64,000 bases of DNA from UMGS1601 sp900553335 (GTDB lineage Bacteria; Bacillota; Clostridia; Oscillospirales; Ruminococcaceae), in contig CALEUW010000010.1 of assembly GCA_937920725.1 (NCBI GenBank), positions 1 through 64,000 on the forward strand. Direction: 5' to 3'. The notes under the pieces are model-generated. The model worked only from the letters and a program-made list of their open reading frames with translations. It had not been told where the DNA came from and did not search any database. The translations under genes and the position numbers were made by a program. This document shows positions 1 through 6,725 of this stretch, in pieces. Each line of letters starts with the position of its first letter. Within the stretch, counting starts at the first letter, position 1.

Positions 1-118
1 CAATTTGGTTTAGCGACAGATTATTTATACATGCTATCCTATCAAGCTTTTTCACCACGTTTATCGGCAATCTTAACGTCTTGCTGATAGTTTCGGGTTT
101 TCCCTGAATTTTTAACAT
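1..118 (-). CDS. Ribbon-helix-helix DNA-binding protein (partial)
   Basis: This gene starts at 118 and runs off the left edge, so only about 39 N-terminal residues are visible. They read as a beta strand (KTLRLPINV) followed by an amphipathic helix (VKKLDRIACINN) and then SLNQI. This is the layout of Arc/MetJ-type ribbon-helix-helix repressors and of antitoxins or plasmid/ICE copy-control proteins. An AAGGAG ribosome-binding site lies about 10 bases ahead of the ATG. It is driven by the consensus promoter at 181-209, which carries two operator palindromes, so it is tightly regulated, probably by the divergent XRE protein at 255. The exact target and the length of the full protein cannot be seen. 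Confidence 0.6.
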   Translation of the reverse strand, partial: MLKIQGKPETISKTLRLPINVVKKLDRIACINNLSLNQI

Positions 119-157
119 TTTATGTATTCTCCTTGCCGTATAATCATCTCTTTGGCT

Positions 158-173
158 AGCCTATTTATAGGCT
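158..173. promoter_or_regulatory. Operator O2 (AGCCTA-N4-TAGGCT)
   Basis: This is the second copy of the 6-4-6 palindrome, AGCCTATTTATAGGCT. It differs from O1 only in the central four bases and lies at and just after the likely start point of the minus-strand transcript. Its centre is 30 bp (about three helical turns) from that of O1. Confidence 0.7.
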
Positions 174-180
174 TAAACAT

Positions 181-209
181 ATTATATAGCCTATTTTTAG
201 GCTTGTCAA
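181..209 (-). promoter_or_regulatory. Consensus sigma-A promoter for the RHH gene
   Basis: On the minus strand, TTGACA (204-209) and TATAAT (181-186) are both perfect and 17 bp apart. The spacer is almost entirely filled by operator O1, so a repressor bound there would exclude RNA polymerase. Confidence 0.85.
188..203. promoter_or_regulatory. Operator O1 (AGCCTA-N4-TAGGCT)
   Basis: A perfect 6-4-6 inverted repeat, AGCCTATTTTTAGGCT, lies between the -35 and -10 boxes of the minus-strand promoter. A second copy lies 30 bp away. Such paired operators between divergent genes are typical of XRE/Cro-CI switches. Binding by the neighbouring XRE protein is inferred. Confidence 0.7.
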
Positions 210-254
210 GAAAAATTTTAAAAAAATACTGTAAAATAGAGAAGAGGTGATTAT

Positions 255-473
255 ATGTCGTGCTATCAAAGAATAAGGGATTTAAGAGAAGATAATGATT
301 TAACGCAGGAAAAGATAAGTAGTATTCTAAAAATTCACACATCGCAATATAAAAGATACGAGCAGGGAAAAAGCAAAATTGATTTTGACTTTATTGTGCA
401 GATAGCAAAGCTTTACGATGTGAGCATTGACTATATCGCAGGACTCACAAACAGCAAGAAAAAAGAATGGTAG
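255..473 (+). CDS. XRE-family transcriptional regulator
   Basis: This 72-residue protein is almost entirely one Cro/CI-type helix-turn-helix domain. It has the N-terminal IRDLREDNDLTQEKISSIL helix pair, the YKRYEQGKSKIDFDFIVQIAKLYDVSIDYIAGLTN core and a short Lys-rich tail. An AAGAGGTGA ribosome-binding site precedes the ATG. It is divergent from the truncated RHH gene, and two identical operators lie between them, so it probably represses that promoter and possibly its own. A strong hairpin terminator follows at once, so it is monocistronic. Small XRE proteins of this kind are common in phages and integrative elements, but nothing else here proves such an origin. Confidence 0.85.
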   Translation: MSCYQRIRDLREDNDLTQEKISSILKIHTSQYKRYEQGKSKIDFDFIVQIAKLYDVSIDYIAGLTNSKKKEW

Positions 474-481
474 AACGAAAA

Positions 482-517
482 AAGCCACAGAGAAAACTTA
501 AAAATTCTCTGTGGCTT
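482..517 (+). terminator. Rho-independent terminator after the XRE gene
   Basis: A 13-bp perfect stem (AAGCCACAGAGAA with TTCTCTGTGGCTT) around a 10-base loop is followed by a short T-rich stretch, eight bases after the XRE stop codon. Confidence 0.75.
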
Positions 518-587
518 GATTTATTATTAATTGTGCATTACACATTACGAATTATTCTAAAACTCCGACCTCTGAATTAGTTACAAA

Positions 588-797
588 TTATTCATCTCTT
601 TTATATTCCAAAATATCACCCGGCTGACAATTCAGCACATCACAAATAGCTTCTAACGTAGAAAAGCGAATTGCGCTTATTTTTCCTGTTTTGATTTTAG
701 ACAAATTCACATTTGATACTCCGACTCTCTCCGAAAGCTCATTAAGCGACATTTTCCTATCAGCCATTACCCTGTCAAGTCTTAATATTATCGGCAT
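588..797 (-). CDS. XRE-family regulator (YozG-like)
   Basis: This 69-residue helix-turn-helix protein begins MPIILRLDRVMADRKMSLNELSERVGVS and ends in an acidic-basic tail. It belongs to the small Cro/CI family (YozG type) that is repeatedly found next to DUF2975 membrane proteins. It is preceded by AAGGAGTGAT and lies 11 bp after the DUF2975 gene, so the two are cotranscribed from the promoter at 1425-1453. By analogy with the family, the pair probably forms a small membrane-linked regulatory unit in which the membrane protein modulates the regulator. That link is inference. No target site is visible. Confidence 0.8.
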   Translation of the reverse strand: MPIILRLDRVMADRKMSLNELSERVGVSNVNLSKIKTGKISAIRFSTLEAICDVLNCQPGDILEYKRDE

Positions 798-808
798 AGT
801 ATCACTCC

Positions 809-1384
809 TTAAAGCGTTTCATCCGCTTGATCTTGAAGCTCATTTCCGTATGCAAACGACTGTGACAGGCACAAAACTATAATTCCGATTATGAGGTTTT
901 GAAAGTCTACAGAGATTTCCGCATTATCAACTCCCAAAACAGCACGGACAATTACGCTCATAACAAACGATATAACAGGAACTGAAATGAAAAAAATTCC
1001 GATTTCTCTAACCATTCTTGTATTGTCTTTTTGAAACGGGGTTTGCCCTTTGGAAAACTTAGTCTTTCCCAAAGTTGTTTTTAAAATAAGATTAACGTTT
1101 CTGAAAACCATAGCCATAAGCGAAAGAATAATAACAGCACAAATAGAAAACAGCAAAATCGCAGTCATATTAATTTTACCGTCAGAATATACAACATTCA
1201 TCTCAAACCCGTATGTTGTAAGTGTGTCTCCGAGTGTTCCCGAGCCTTTTTGAAGAATTTCTTCAAGCCAATTTGCTGACGCTGCCGACGCTATCAAAAC
1301 AACCGCCATTACCGCCGCTGTAAACCAATGCAGTACCTCCAATATTTTTGTAAGTATAATTGCTGCTCTGTTAACCGATTTCAT
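809..1384 (-). CDS. DUF2975 family membrane protein
   Basis: This 191-residue protein has four hydrophobic segments, near residues 8-32, 72-94, 126-150 and 156-180. The pattern fits DUF2975: an N-terminal helix after a short basic start, a polar loop, and three further helices. The function of the family is unknown. It is the first gene of a two-gene operon with an XRE regulator, the usual genomic pairing for DUF2975. AGGAGG lies 7 bases before the ATG, and a perfect sigma-A promoter lies about 40 bp upstream. It acts in the cytoplasmic membrane. Confidence 0.75.
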   Translation of the reverse strand: MKSVNRAAIILTKILEVLHWFTAAVMAVVLIASAASANWLEEILQKGSGTLGDTLTTYGFEMNVVYSDGKINMTAILLFSICAVIILSLMAMVFRNVNLILKTTLGKTKFSKGQTPFQKDNTRMVREIGIFFISVPVISFVMSVIVRAVLGVDNAEISVDFQNLIIGIIVLCLSQSFAYGNELQDQADETL

Positions 1385-1424
1385 AAAAATCCTCCTAAAA
1401 ATTTTTTAGTCTTTCGACATTTGC

Positions 1425-1453
1425 ATTATATCACACAATTTTATGTTTGTCAA
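1425..1453 (-). promoter_or_regulatory. Consensus sigma-A promoter for the DUF2975-XRE operon
   Basis: On the minus strand, TTGACA (1448-1453) and TATAAT (1425-1430) are both perfect and separated by 17 bp. The ATG of the DUF2975 gene is about 40 bp downstream. Confidence 0.85.
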
Positions 1454-1537
1454 GTGTTTTTTAACGTTTATCAATAATTATTTTATGATTCAGTTGAGCA
1501 AATAAAAAGCGGACACAAATCCATGCCCGCTTTGATT

Positions 1538-1559
1538 ATTAATTATCCATTGTCAATTA
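1538..1559. repeat. Left copy of an AT-rich direct repeat flanking the TA locus
   Basis: This 22-bp stretch contains ATTATCCATTGTCAATTA and recurs with one mismatch at 1906-1927, on the other side of the toxin-antitoxin locus. Related AT-rich words also occur near 528-557 and 41632-41658, so it may belong to a dispersed family. Confidence 0.6.
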
Positions 1560-1567
1560 AATTGTCC

Positions 1568-1595
1568 TTGACAAAATTCAAAGATATGTTATAAT
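1568..1595 (+). promoter_or_regulatory. Promoter of the putative antitoxin RNA
   Basis: Perfect TTGACA (1568-1573) and perfect TATAAT (1590-1595) are separated by 16 bp. They drive a transcript starting near 1602 toward the terminator at 1643-1687. No open reading frame follows. Confidence 0.75.
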
Positions 1596-1601
1596 ATACA
1601 A

Positions 1602-1688
1602 AAAGGGAACCTGCGATAAGCGGTTTCTCCTAAGTTTGTGTTAAAAAATAACCGCTAACTCAGGGAAAAGTTTAGGCGGTTATTTTTT
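1602..1688 (+). ncRNA. Putative antitoxin RNA of a type I toxin-antitoxin locus
   Basis: A consensus promoter and a strong terminator delimit a transcript of about 85 bases with no plausible coding frame. It converges with the toxin mRNA and shares its bidirectional terminator. The two RNAs would therefore be complementary over roughly 48 bases, as in the Fst/par and TxpA/RatA systems. The 12-mer GCGGTTTCTCCT near its 5' end (1620-1631) is repeated, in the same sense, near the 5' end of the toxin mRNA. Its GCGGTT can pair with AACCGC in the toxin's 3' hairpin. The RNA and its role are inferred from architecture alone. Confidence 0.5.
1643..1687. terminator. Bidirectional terminator shared by toxin and antitoxin
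   Basis: The arms AAAAAATAACCGC and GCGGTTATTTTTT form a 13-bp stem, with T-runs on both strands. It therefore ends the plus-strand antisense RNA and the minus-strand toxin mRNA. Confidence 0.75.
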
Positions 1689-1712
1689 ATTTTGTATAAA
1701 TAAAAAATTATG

Positions 1713-1805
1713 TTACTGTTTATTATGGAATATCATGTAACAAAGAGTGATAACAGCAATTATCATACAAGTAAATTGCACCAGTAACGAAAAATAATCG
1801 TACAT
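1713..1805 (-). CDS. Small hydrophobic type I toxin-like peptide
   Basis: This 30-residue reading frame starts MYDYFSLLVQ, continues with a single hydrophobic helix (about residues 6-26) and ends HNKQ, a short polar tail. This is the design of the Fst/TxpA/'holin-like' membrane toxins of Firmicutes. The ribosome-binding site is an unusually complete GGAGGTGAT at an ideal distance. The site is partly hidden in a CTCCTC-ATTA-GAGGAG hairpin at 1816-1831, a way of delaying translation that is seen in such systems. It has its own promoter (1867-1895) and ends at a terminator shared with a convergent antisense RNA. The peptide sequence itself is not one I recognise as a named toxin. Confidence 0.6.
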   Translation of the reverse strand: MYDYFSLLVQFTCMIIAVITLCYMIFHNKQ

Positions 1806-1853
1806 ATATTATCACCTCCTCTAATGAGGAGAAACCGCCTACCGTTAAGCAAG

Positions 1854-1883
1854 CACCCTTGTGACTATATTATCACAAGGGTG
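1854..1883. promoter_or_regulatory. 11-bp palindrome over the toxin -10 box
   Basis: CACCCTTGTGA (1854-1864) and TCACAAGGGTG (1873-1883) form a perfect inverted repeat with 8 bases between, enclosing the toxin -10 region. It may be an operator. Because TCTTTTT follows on the plus strand, it may instead, or also, act as a terminator. Confidence 0.5.
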
Positions 1884-1895
1884 TCTTTTTGTCAA
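1867..1895 (-). promoter_or_regulatory. Promoter of the toxin mRNA
   Basis: On the minus strand, perfect TTGACA (1890-1895) lies 17 bp from TAATAT (1867-1872). An alternative extended -10 reads TGTGATAAT. The -10 region sits in the loop of the 11-bp palindrome at 1854-1883. Confidence 0.6.
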
Positions 1896-1905
1896 ATCTT
1901 GTCTA

Positions 1906-1927
1906 ATTAATTATACATTGTCAATTA
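1906..1927. repeat. Right copy of the AT-rich direct repeat; overlaps the dut stop codon
   Basis: This copy is 21 of 22 bases identical to 1538-1559. Its last three bases are the stop codon of dut, so the flanked TA block abuts the end of a core gene. Confidence 0.6.
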
Positions 1928-2365
1928 TTTTGTTCCTGTCGAACCGAATCCACCCGAACCTCTAACGGTATCGGAAAGCTCATCGGCTTCTTCAAAATCC
2001 ACCTTCAAAAATGGTGTTACAACAAGCTGTGCGATTCGCTCACCGTGAGAAATAGTCTGAGGTTCACTTGAATGATTGTGAAGTGCAACCATGACCTCTC
2101 CCCTGTAATCTGCGTCAACAACTCCCACCTTATTGGCAGGAGCAAGACCACGCTTTGAAGCAAGTCCTGACCTAGCATAAATAAGTCCTGCATATCCTTC
2201 GGGAATCTCGAGTGACAAACCTGTGTGCACAAGGACGGTAGCAGCAGGAGAAATTATTAAATCTTCATCTAAAACTGCATATAAATCGCTTCCTGCTGAA
2301 TACTCGCTTCCCCGTGTCGGAATTGTTGCTCTTTCATCAAGTTTTTTTATCTTTATCTTTGTCAT
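1925..2365 (-). CDS. dut: dUTP diphosphatase
   Basis: This enzyme hydrolyses dUTP to dUMP and pyrophosphate, keeping uracil out of DNA and supplying dUMP for thymidylate. The 146-residue protein has all five trimeric dUTPase motifs in order: AGSDLYA, ARSGLASKRGL, GVVDADYRGEV, GERIAQLV, and the C-terminal RGSGGFGSTG that closes the active site. I place the start at 2365 rather than the longer frame from 2410, because GAAAGGA precedes this ATG and the extra 15 residues are not family-like. It is the third gene of the nrdD-nrdG-dut operon, which groups deoxynucleotide synthesis functions. Confidence 0.95.
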   Translation of the reverse strand: MTKIKIKKLDERATIPTRGSEYSAGSDLYAVLDEDLIISPAATVLVHTGLSLEIPEGYAGLIYARSGLASKRGLAPANKVGVVDADYRGEVMVALHNHSSEPQTISHGERIAQLVVTPFLKVDFEEADELSDTVRGSGGFGSTGTK

Positions 2366-2390
2366 ATTAAAAGTCCTTTCAAGATACCGC

Positions 2391-2927
2391 TTATCGCAGA
2401 TCATCTTCATTTATAAGCGTAACACTTCCGCTTGAGATCGTCTTATGAACATCAACAAGCCTCTGGTTTTCACTTCCCCTAAATTTAATATTCAGGTTTT
2501 TAAGCTCCTCTTTGAATTCCCCGTCAACCAGTACGTCTATATATCCTATCATTTCTTCAGTATACTCAGTTCTTATACGGCTGTCTTTGTTTAAAATATC
2601 ACCGTCTATCGTATATCCCGAATAACACCATACCTGTTTTTGAGGGAAACGGTATTTGATTTTTCTCAAAAGGCTTGTCAAAGCCGGCTGATTCTGCGGC
2701 TCAAACGGTTCTCCTCCGAGAAGCGAGAAGCCTTCTATATAATCAGGAACCAAATATCCGAGTATCTTATCCTCTGCCTCGCTGTCAAAAAGTTTACCGT
2801 AATTAAAGTCCCATGTTTCCGGATTAAAGCACCCCTTACAATGATGAGTGCATCCGCTTACAAACAAGGACACTCTTACTCCCGGACCGTTTGCAACATC
2901 ACATTTTTTTATCGAACCATAATTCAT
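2391..2927 (-). CDS. nrdG: Anaerobic ribonucleotide reductase activating protein
   Basis: This is the radical SAM activase that installs the glycyl radical on NrdD using S-adenosylmethionine and a 4Fe-4S cluster. The 178-residue protein has the CxxxCxxC cluster motif (GCTHHCKGCFNPETWDF, near residue 30) and the LLGGEPFEP glycine motif that contacts SAM. Its length fits the family. An AAAGGTGA site precedes the ATG. It follows nrdD by 20 bp and precedes dut, so the enzyme and its activator are made together. Regulation is shared with nrdD through the NrdR box at 5207-5222. Confidence 0.95.
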   Translation of the reverse strand: MNYGSIKKCDVANGPGVRVSLFVSGCTHHCKGCFNPETWDFNYGKLFDSEAEDKILGYLVPDYIEGFSLLGGEPFEPQNQPALTSLLRKIKYRFPQKQVWCYSGYTIDGDILNKDSRIRTEYTEEMIGYIDVLVDGEFKEELKNLNIKFRGSENQRLVDVHKTISSGSVTLINEDDLR

Positions 2928-2947
2928 CTTATTTCACCTTTCGATTA

Positions 2948-5074
2948 TTAAAGATGAAGCACTCTGGATTTAATTTCTTTAGTTTTACCCTCGTTCCAGA
3001 AATTCTCACCCAAATATCCGCAGGTACGTCTTGTTACGTTCATTTTCGCATGATCTTTGTTATGACACTGAGGGCATTCCCACTCGTTATCGTCATTAAT
3101 AACGATCTCTCCGTCAAATCCGCACTCGTGGCAATAATCGGATTTTGTGTTAAACTCAGCGTATTGAATATTATCATAGATAAACTTAACAACAGATTCT
3201 ATTGCCTCAAGGTTATTTCTCATATTAGGGATCTCAACATATGAGATAGCTCCGCCCGAAGAAATTTTCTGGAACTGACTTTCAAACTTAAATTTTGTAA
3301 ACGCATCTATATCCTCTCTTACGTCTACATGATATGAGTTTGTATAATATCCCTTATCAGTAACGTCTTCAATTGTTCCGAAACGCTTTTTATCAATTCG
3401 TGCAAAACGGTAGCAAAGGCTCTCAGCAGGCGTTCCATAAAGAGCAAAACCGATTCCCGTGTCAGCTTTCCATTTATCACATGTTCCTCTGAGCTTATTC
3501 ATGACCTTAAGCGCAAACTCCTGTCCCTCAGGATCTGTATGCGAAACACCCTTCATAAGCTTTGTAACCTCGTAAAGTCCGATATATCCCAGAGAAATAG
3601 AAGAATATCCGTTCATAAGATATTTATCTATCTTCTCACCCTTTTTTAGCCTTGTGATAGCACCATACTGCCAATGGATAGGAGATACATCGCTTTTTGT
3701 TCCCATAAGTGCGTTGTGACGGCACATAAGCGCCTCATAGCAAAGCTCAAGACGTTCATCCAAAATCTCCCAGAACTTATCTTCGCTGCCCTTTGCAATA
3801 ATTCCTATCTGAGGAAGATTTATTGAAACTACGCCCTGATTGAATCTTCCTTCAAACTTATAGTTACCGTTTTCATCCTTCCATGGAGAAAGGAACGAAC
3901 GGCAGCCCATAGGAGAAAATACATTACCCTCGTAATTCTCTCTCATCTTCTTTGCAGAAATGTAATCGGGATACATTCTCTTTGCAGAGCATTTAACAGC
4001 CATGCGTGTAAGATAATCGTACTTTCCGCCCTTTAAGCAGTTATGCTCATCCAAAACGTAAACAAGCTTCGGGAATGCAGGAGTCACATAAACACCCTGC
4101 TCGTTTTTAATTCCCTCATAACGCTGACGCAAAATCTCTTCGATGATCATTGCGTTCTCTTCGATATATTCATCGCCCTCTTCGAGATTTAAGAAAAGGG
4201 TTACAAACGGCGACTGTCCGTTTGTTGTCATAAGAGTGTTTATCTGATACTGGATCGTCTGAACTCCGCTTTTAAGCTCGCTTTCTAAGCGCTCTGAAAC
4301 CAGCTTGTCAATTGTTTCGTCAGAAACGCCCTCACCGCAGGAATTTCTTATTGACTTCTCAAACTTATCCTTAGACTTTCTTAAGTACTTTCCAAGATGC
4401 TTTAAGTCGACCGACTGTCCGCCGTACTGATTTGAAGCTACTGCCGAAATGATCTGAGTTGTAATCGTACAAGCTACCTGAAAGCTCTTAGGGCTTTCAA
4501 TAAGCTTTCCGTTCATAACCGTTCCATTATCAAGCATATCTCCGATATTTATAAGGCAGCAGTTAAAGATCGGCTGCAAAAAATAATCGGCGTCATGAAA
4601 ATGAAATACTCCGTCAGCGTGTGCTTTTGAAAGCTTTTCAGGAAGCAATACTCTGTTTGTTAAATCTCTTGAAACCTCTCCTGCGATATAATCTCTCTGA
4701 GTTGAGGCAAGGATAGTATTTTTGTTTGAGTTTTCCTCAGCAAGCTCTTTGTTTTCATTTCTTATCAGGCTTAATATTGAATCGTCAGTAGTATTAGCCT
4801 TTCTGACCAAAGCTCTTTGATATCTGTAGATGATATATGTTTTAGCCAAAACATACAAATCGAACGACATGAGCTTTTCTTCGATAATATCCTGAATATC
4901 TTCAACAAGCATTCTCTTTCTGTTTTTGCCCTCGATATACGACAAGATCGATTCAATTTGATCATCGCTTGCTCTTTCGTTTTCTTCAACTTCTTCATTT
5001 GCTTTTTGAATAGCAATAACAATTTTACTGCGGTCAAAGTCTACCGCTCTTCCGTCTCGTTTTACAACTTGCAT
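2948..5074 (-). CDS. nrdD: Anaerobic ribonucleoside-triphosphate reductase
   Basis: This glycyl radical enzyme reduces ribonucleoside triphosphates to deoxyribonucleotides without oxygen. The 708-residue protein begins with an ATP-cone (about residues 1-90), followed by the ten-stranded barrel. It ends with a zinc site (CHECG ... CPQCH) and the glycyl radical loop RTCGYLG (glycine near residue 686). The start is set at 5074, because AGGGAGG lies just ahead of this ATG. The frame can be extended to a TTG at 5104, but no ribosome-binding site supports that. It heads the nrdD-nrdG-dut operon. No oxygen-dependent reductase is seen in the window. Confidence 0.96.
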   Translation of the reverse strand: MQVVKRDGRAVDFDRSKIVIAIQKANEEVEENERASDDQIESILSYIEGKNRKRMLVEDIQDIIEEKLMSFDLYVLAKTYIIYRYQRALVRKANTTDDSILSLIRNENKELAEENSNKNTILASTQRDYIAGEVSRDLTNRVLLPEKLSKAHADGVFHFHDADYFLQPIFNCCLINIGDMLDNGTVMNGKLIESPKSFQVACTITTQIISAVASNQYGGQSVDLKHLGKYLRKSKDKFEKSIRNSCGEGVSDETIDKLVSERLESELKSGVQTIQYQINTLMTTNGQSPFVTLFLNLEEGDEYIEENAMIIEEILRQRYEGIKNEQGVYVTPAFPKLVYVLDEHNCLKGGKYDYLTRMAVKCSAKRMYPDYISAKKMRENYEGNVFSPMGCRSFLSPWKDENGNYKFEGRFNQGVVSINLPQIGIIAKGSEDKFWEILDERLELCYEALMCRHNALMGTKSDVSPIHWQYGAITRLKKGEKIDKYLMNGYSSISLGYIGLYEVTKLMKGVSHTDPEGQEFALKVMNKLRGTCDKWKADTGIGFALYGTPAESLCYRFARIDKKRFGTIEDVTDKGYYTNSYHVDVREDIDAFTKFKFESQFQKISSGGAISYVEIPNMRNNLEAIESVVKFIYDNIQYAEFNTKSDYCHECGFDGEIVINDDNEWECPQCHNKDHAKMNVTRRTCGYLGENFWNEGKTKEIKSRVLHL

Positions 5075-5206
5075 AACTGCCTCCCTAAAATTTTCTTCTG
5101 TCAAAAACTTCTTCCAATGAAATTAACTCTTTTTATCAGAAACTTTATTTAGTATATGTCATTTTTACACAAAATTCAGTTGCATTTGCAACAAAAGTGT
5201 GATAAA

Positions 5207-5222
5207 ATACAATATATAGTGA
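5207..5222. promoter_or_regulatory. NrdR box upstream of nrdD
   Basis: ATACAATATATAGTGA matches the NrdR consensus acaCwAtATaTwGtgt at 14 of 16 positions. NrdR is the zinc-finger/ATP-cone repressor of ribonucleotide reductase genes. Functional boxes usually come in pairs about three helical turns apart, and the second one here (around 5238-5254) is poor. Confidence 0.55.
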
Positions 5223-5263
5223 TTTGTTTTGGTCAAGACACATAGATACAGTACACAAAAAAA

Positions 5264-5293
5264 TGGACAGTTGTTTTACAAAACCCCTATAAC
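5264..5293 (+). promoter_or_regulatory. Promoter of the Crp/Fnr gene with a palindrome in the spacer
   Basis: TGGACA (5264-5269) and TATAAC (5288-5293) are 18 bp apart. The spacer holds a perfect GTTTT-AC-AAAAC inverted repeat (5273-5284), a likely operator for autoregulation by the downstream regulator. Confidence 0.5.
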
Positions 5294-5334
5294 ACGAGCT
5301 TTTAAGACGGCAAAATTAAAAAAGGAGTAATTTT

Positions 5335-5976
5335 ATGACGAATATTTTTGATGGCATTAACGAAAGATCTTTTTCACAAATGTGCAGCTGCTTCAAATCG
5401 ACAACCCGCTCATACAAGACGGGAGAAACAATAATAAATTATTCAAATCAAAATGAAAGCATAGGAATCATCCTAAAAGGAGAAGCTGAAGTTGTCAAAT
5501 ACGACATTGACGGAAACCGAACGATTCACGAAAGGCTTTCCGAGAGTGAAGTTTTCGGCAAGCTTTTCACTTATCTACCCGGCGACAGTGATACTAGAGT
5601 TGTATGCTCAAAAAACTGCGAGATTTTGTTTATAGACTACTATCATATAATTAAAAGATGTGAAAAGGCCTGTGAGCATCACTCTGTTTTTGTAAGCAAT
5701 ATGCTCAACATTCTTGCGGAAAGATCGATCGAACAGAGTGCAAAAATAGATATTCTTAGCCAGCGAACGCTTAGAAAAAAGCTTTTGTCTTATTTCATTT
5801 TAGAATCTAAAAAACAAAATAAAATGTCCTTTGCTCTCCCGTTTTCACTTGGAAGTCTTGCCGATTATCTTTGTGTTGACCGAAGCGCAATGCTTAGGGA
5901 AATGAAAAAAATGCGCGAAGAAGGAATAATAATCTCAAAGGCAAAAAAGATAACTCTTTTACAAACTGAGATTTAG
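5335..5976 (+). CDS. Crp/Fnr family transcriptional regulator
   Basis: This 213-residue regulator has an N-terminal cyclic-nucleotide-binding-type beta barrel (about residues 10-125: YKTGETIINY ... GIILKGEAEVVKY ... GKLFTYLPGD). A long dimerisation helix (about 110-150) and a C-terminal winged helix (LGSLADYLCVDRSAMLREMKKMREEGII) follow. The Fnr-type N-terminal cysteine cluster is not present as such, although two cysteines occur at CSCF, so the signal is unknown. AAAGGAG precedes the ATG. It is divergent from nrdDG-dut and may sense the redox or metabolic state affecting that operon. That is inferred from position only. Confidence 0.85.
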   Translation: MTNIFDGINERSFSQMCSCFKSTTRSYKTGETIINYSNQNESIGIILKGEAEVVKYDIDGNRTIHERLSESEVFGKLFTYLPGDSDTRVVCSKNCEILFIDYYHIIKRCEKACEHHSVFVSNMLNILAERSIEQSAKIDILSQRTLRKKLLSYFILESKKQNKMSFALPFSLGSLADYLCVDRSAMLREMKKMREEGIIISKAKKITLLQTEI

Positions 5977-5977
5977 G

Positions 5978-6006
5978 TTGCCGGCACATTTGTTTTGTGG
6001 TATACT
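5978..6006 (+). promoter_or_regulatory. Promoter of the GyrI-like gene
   Basis: TTGCCG (5978-5983) and TATACT (6001-6006) are separated by 17 bp, directly after the Crp/Fnr stop codon. The next gene is therefore transcribed on its own. Confidence 0.6.
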
Positions 6007-6039
6007 TTAAGTTAATCTGAAAATCATAGGAGGATAAAA

Positions 6040-6672
6040 ATGGCTTTTGACTATAAAAAAGAATACAAGGAATTTTATATGCCGAAAAAAGCACCATCTA
6101 TCGTTGAAGTTCCGTCAATGAATTACATTGCCGTACGGGGAAAAGGCGATCCAAACGATGAAAATGGTGATTATAAAAAAACAATAGGGCTTCTTTATGC
6201 AATTGCCTTTACAATAAAAATGAGCAAAAAAGGTGATCATCAGATCGACGGATACTTCGATTATGTTGTACCTCCTTTAGAGGGCTTCTGGTGGCAGGAA
6301 GGCAAAACCGAAATTGACTACAGCCGTAAAGACGACTTTTGCTGGATCTCTTTAATTCGTCTGCCCGACTTTGTAAAAAAGGAGGACTTTGATTGGGCAA
6401 TTTCGGAAGCTAAAGCTAAAAAGAAAATCGACTTTTCAAATGTAGAATTTCTTACATATAACGAAGGTTTATGCGTTCAGTGTATGCATATAGGTTCTTA
6501 TGACAATGAACCTGAAACTGTGCGGCTTATGAATGAATTTGCCGCAAAAAACGGATATGCTCTTGATATAACCGATAAACGTTTTCATCACGAAATATAT
6601 CTGTCCGATGCAAGGCGAGTTGTCTCGGAAAAATTAAAAACTGTTATAAGGCACCCTATTAAAAGGATATAA
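6040..6672 (+). CDS. GyrI-like small-molecule-binding domain protein
   Basis: This 210-residue cytoplasmic protein matches the GyrI-like domain family (COG4832 type). Features are the early EVPSMNYIAVRGKGDPN strand, the FDYVVPPLEGFWWQ segment, and a C-terminal RFHHEIYLSDARRV strand, which is the usual closing strand of SOUL/GyrI folds. Free-standing members are thought to bind or hydrolyse hydrophobic small molecules. Here there is no DNA-binding domain. AGGAGG precedes the ATG. The ligand cannot be told from sequence. Confidence 0.75.
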   Translation: MAFDYKKEYKEFYMPKKAPSIVEVPSMNYIAVRGKGDPNDENGDYKKTIGLLYAIAFTIKMSKKGDHQIDGYFDYVVPPLEGFWWQEGKTEIDYSRKDDFCWISLIRLPDFVKKEDFDWAISEAKAKKKIDFSNVEFLTYNEGLCVQCMHIGSYDNEPETVRLMNEFAAKNGYALDITDKRFHHEIYLSDARRVVSEKLKTVIRHPIKRI

Positions 6673-6725
6673 GCTCCATCTTGTTTAATGAAAAAATCTT
6701 AGAATAAAAACAGTAAAAAAAGCAC

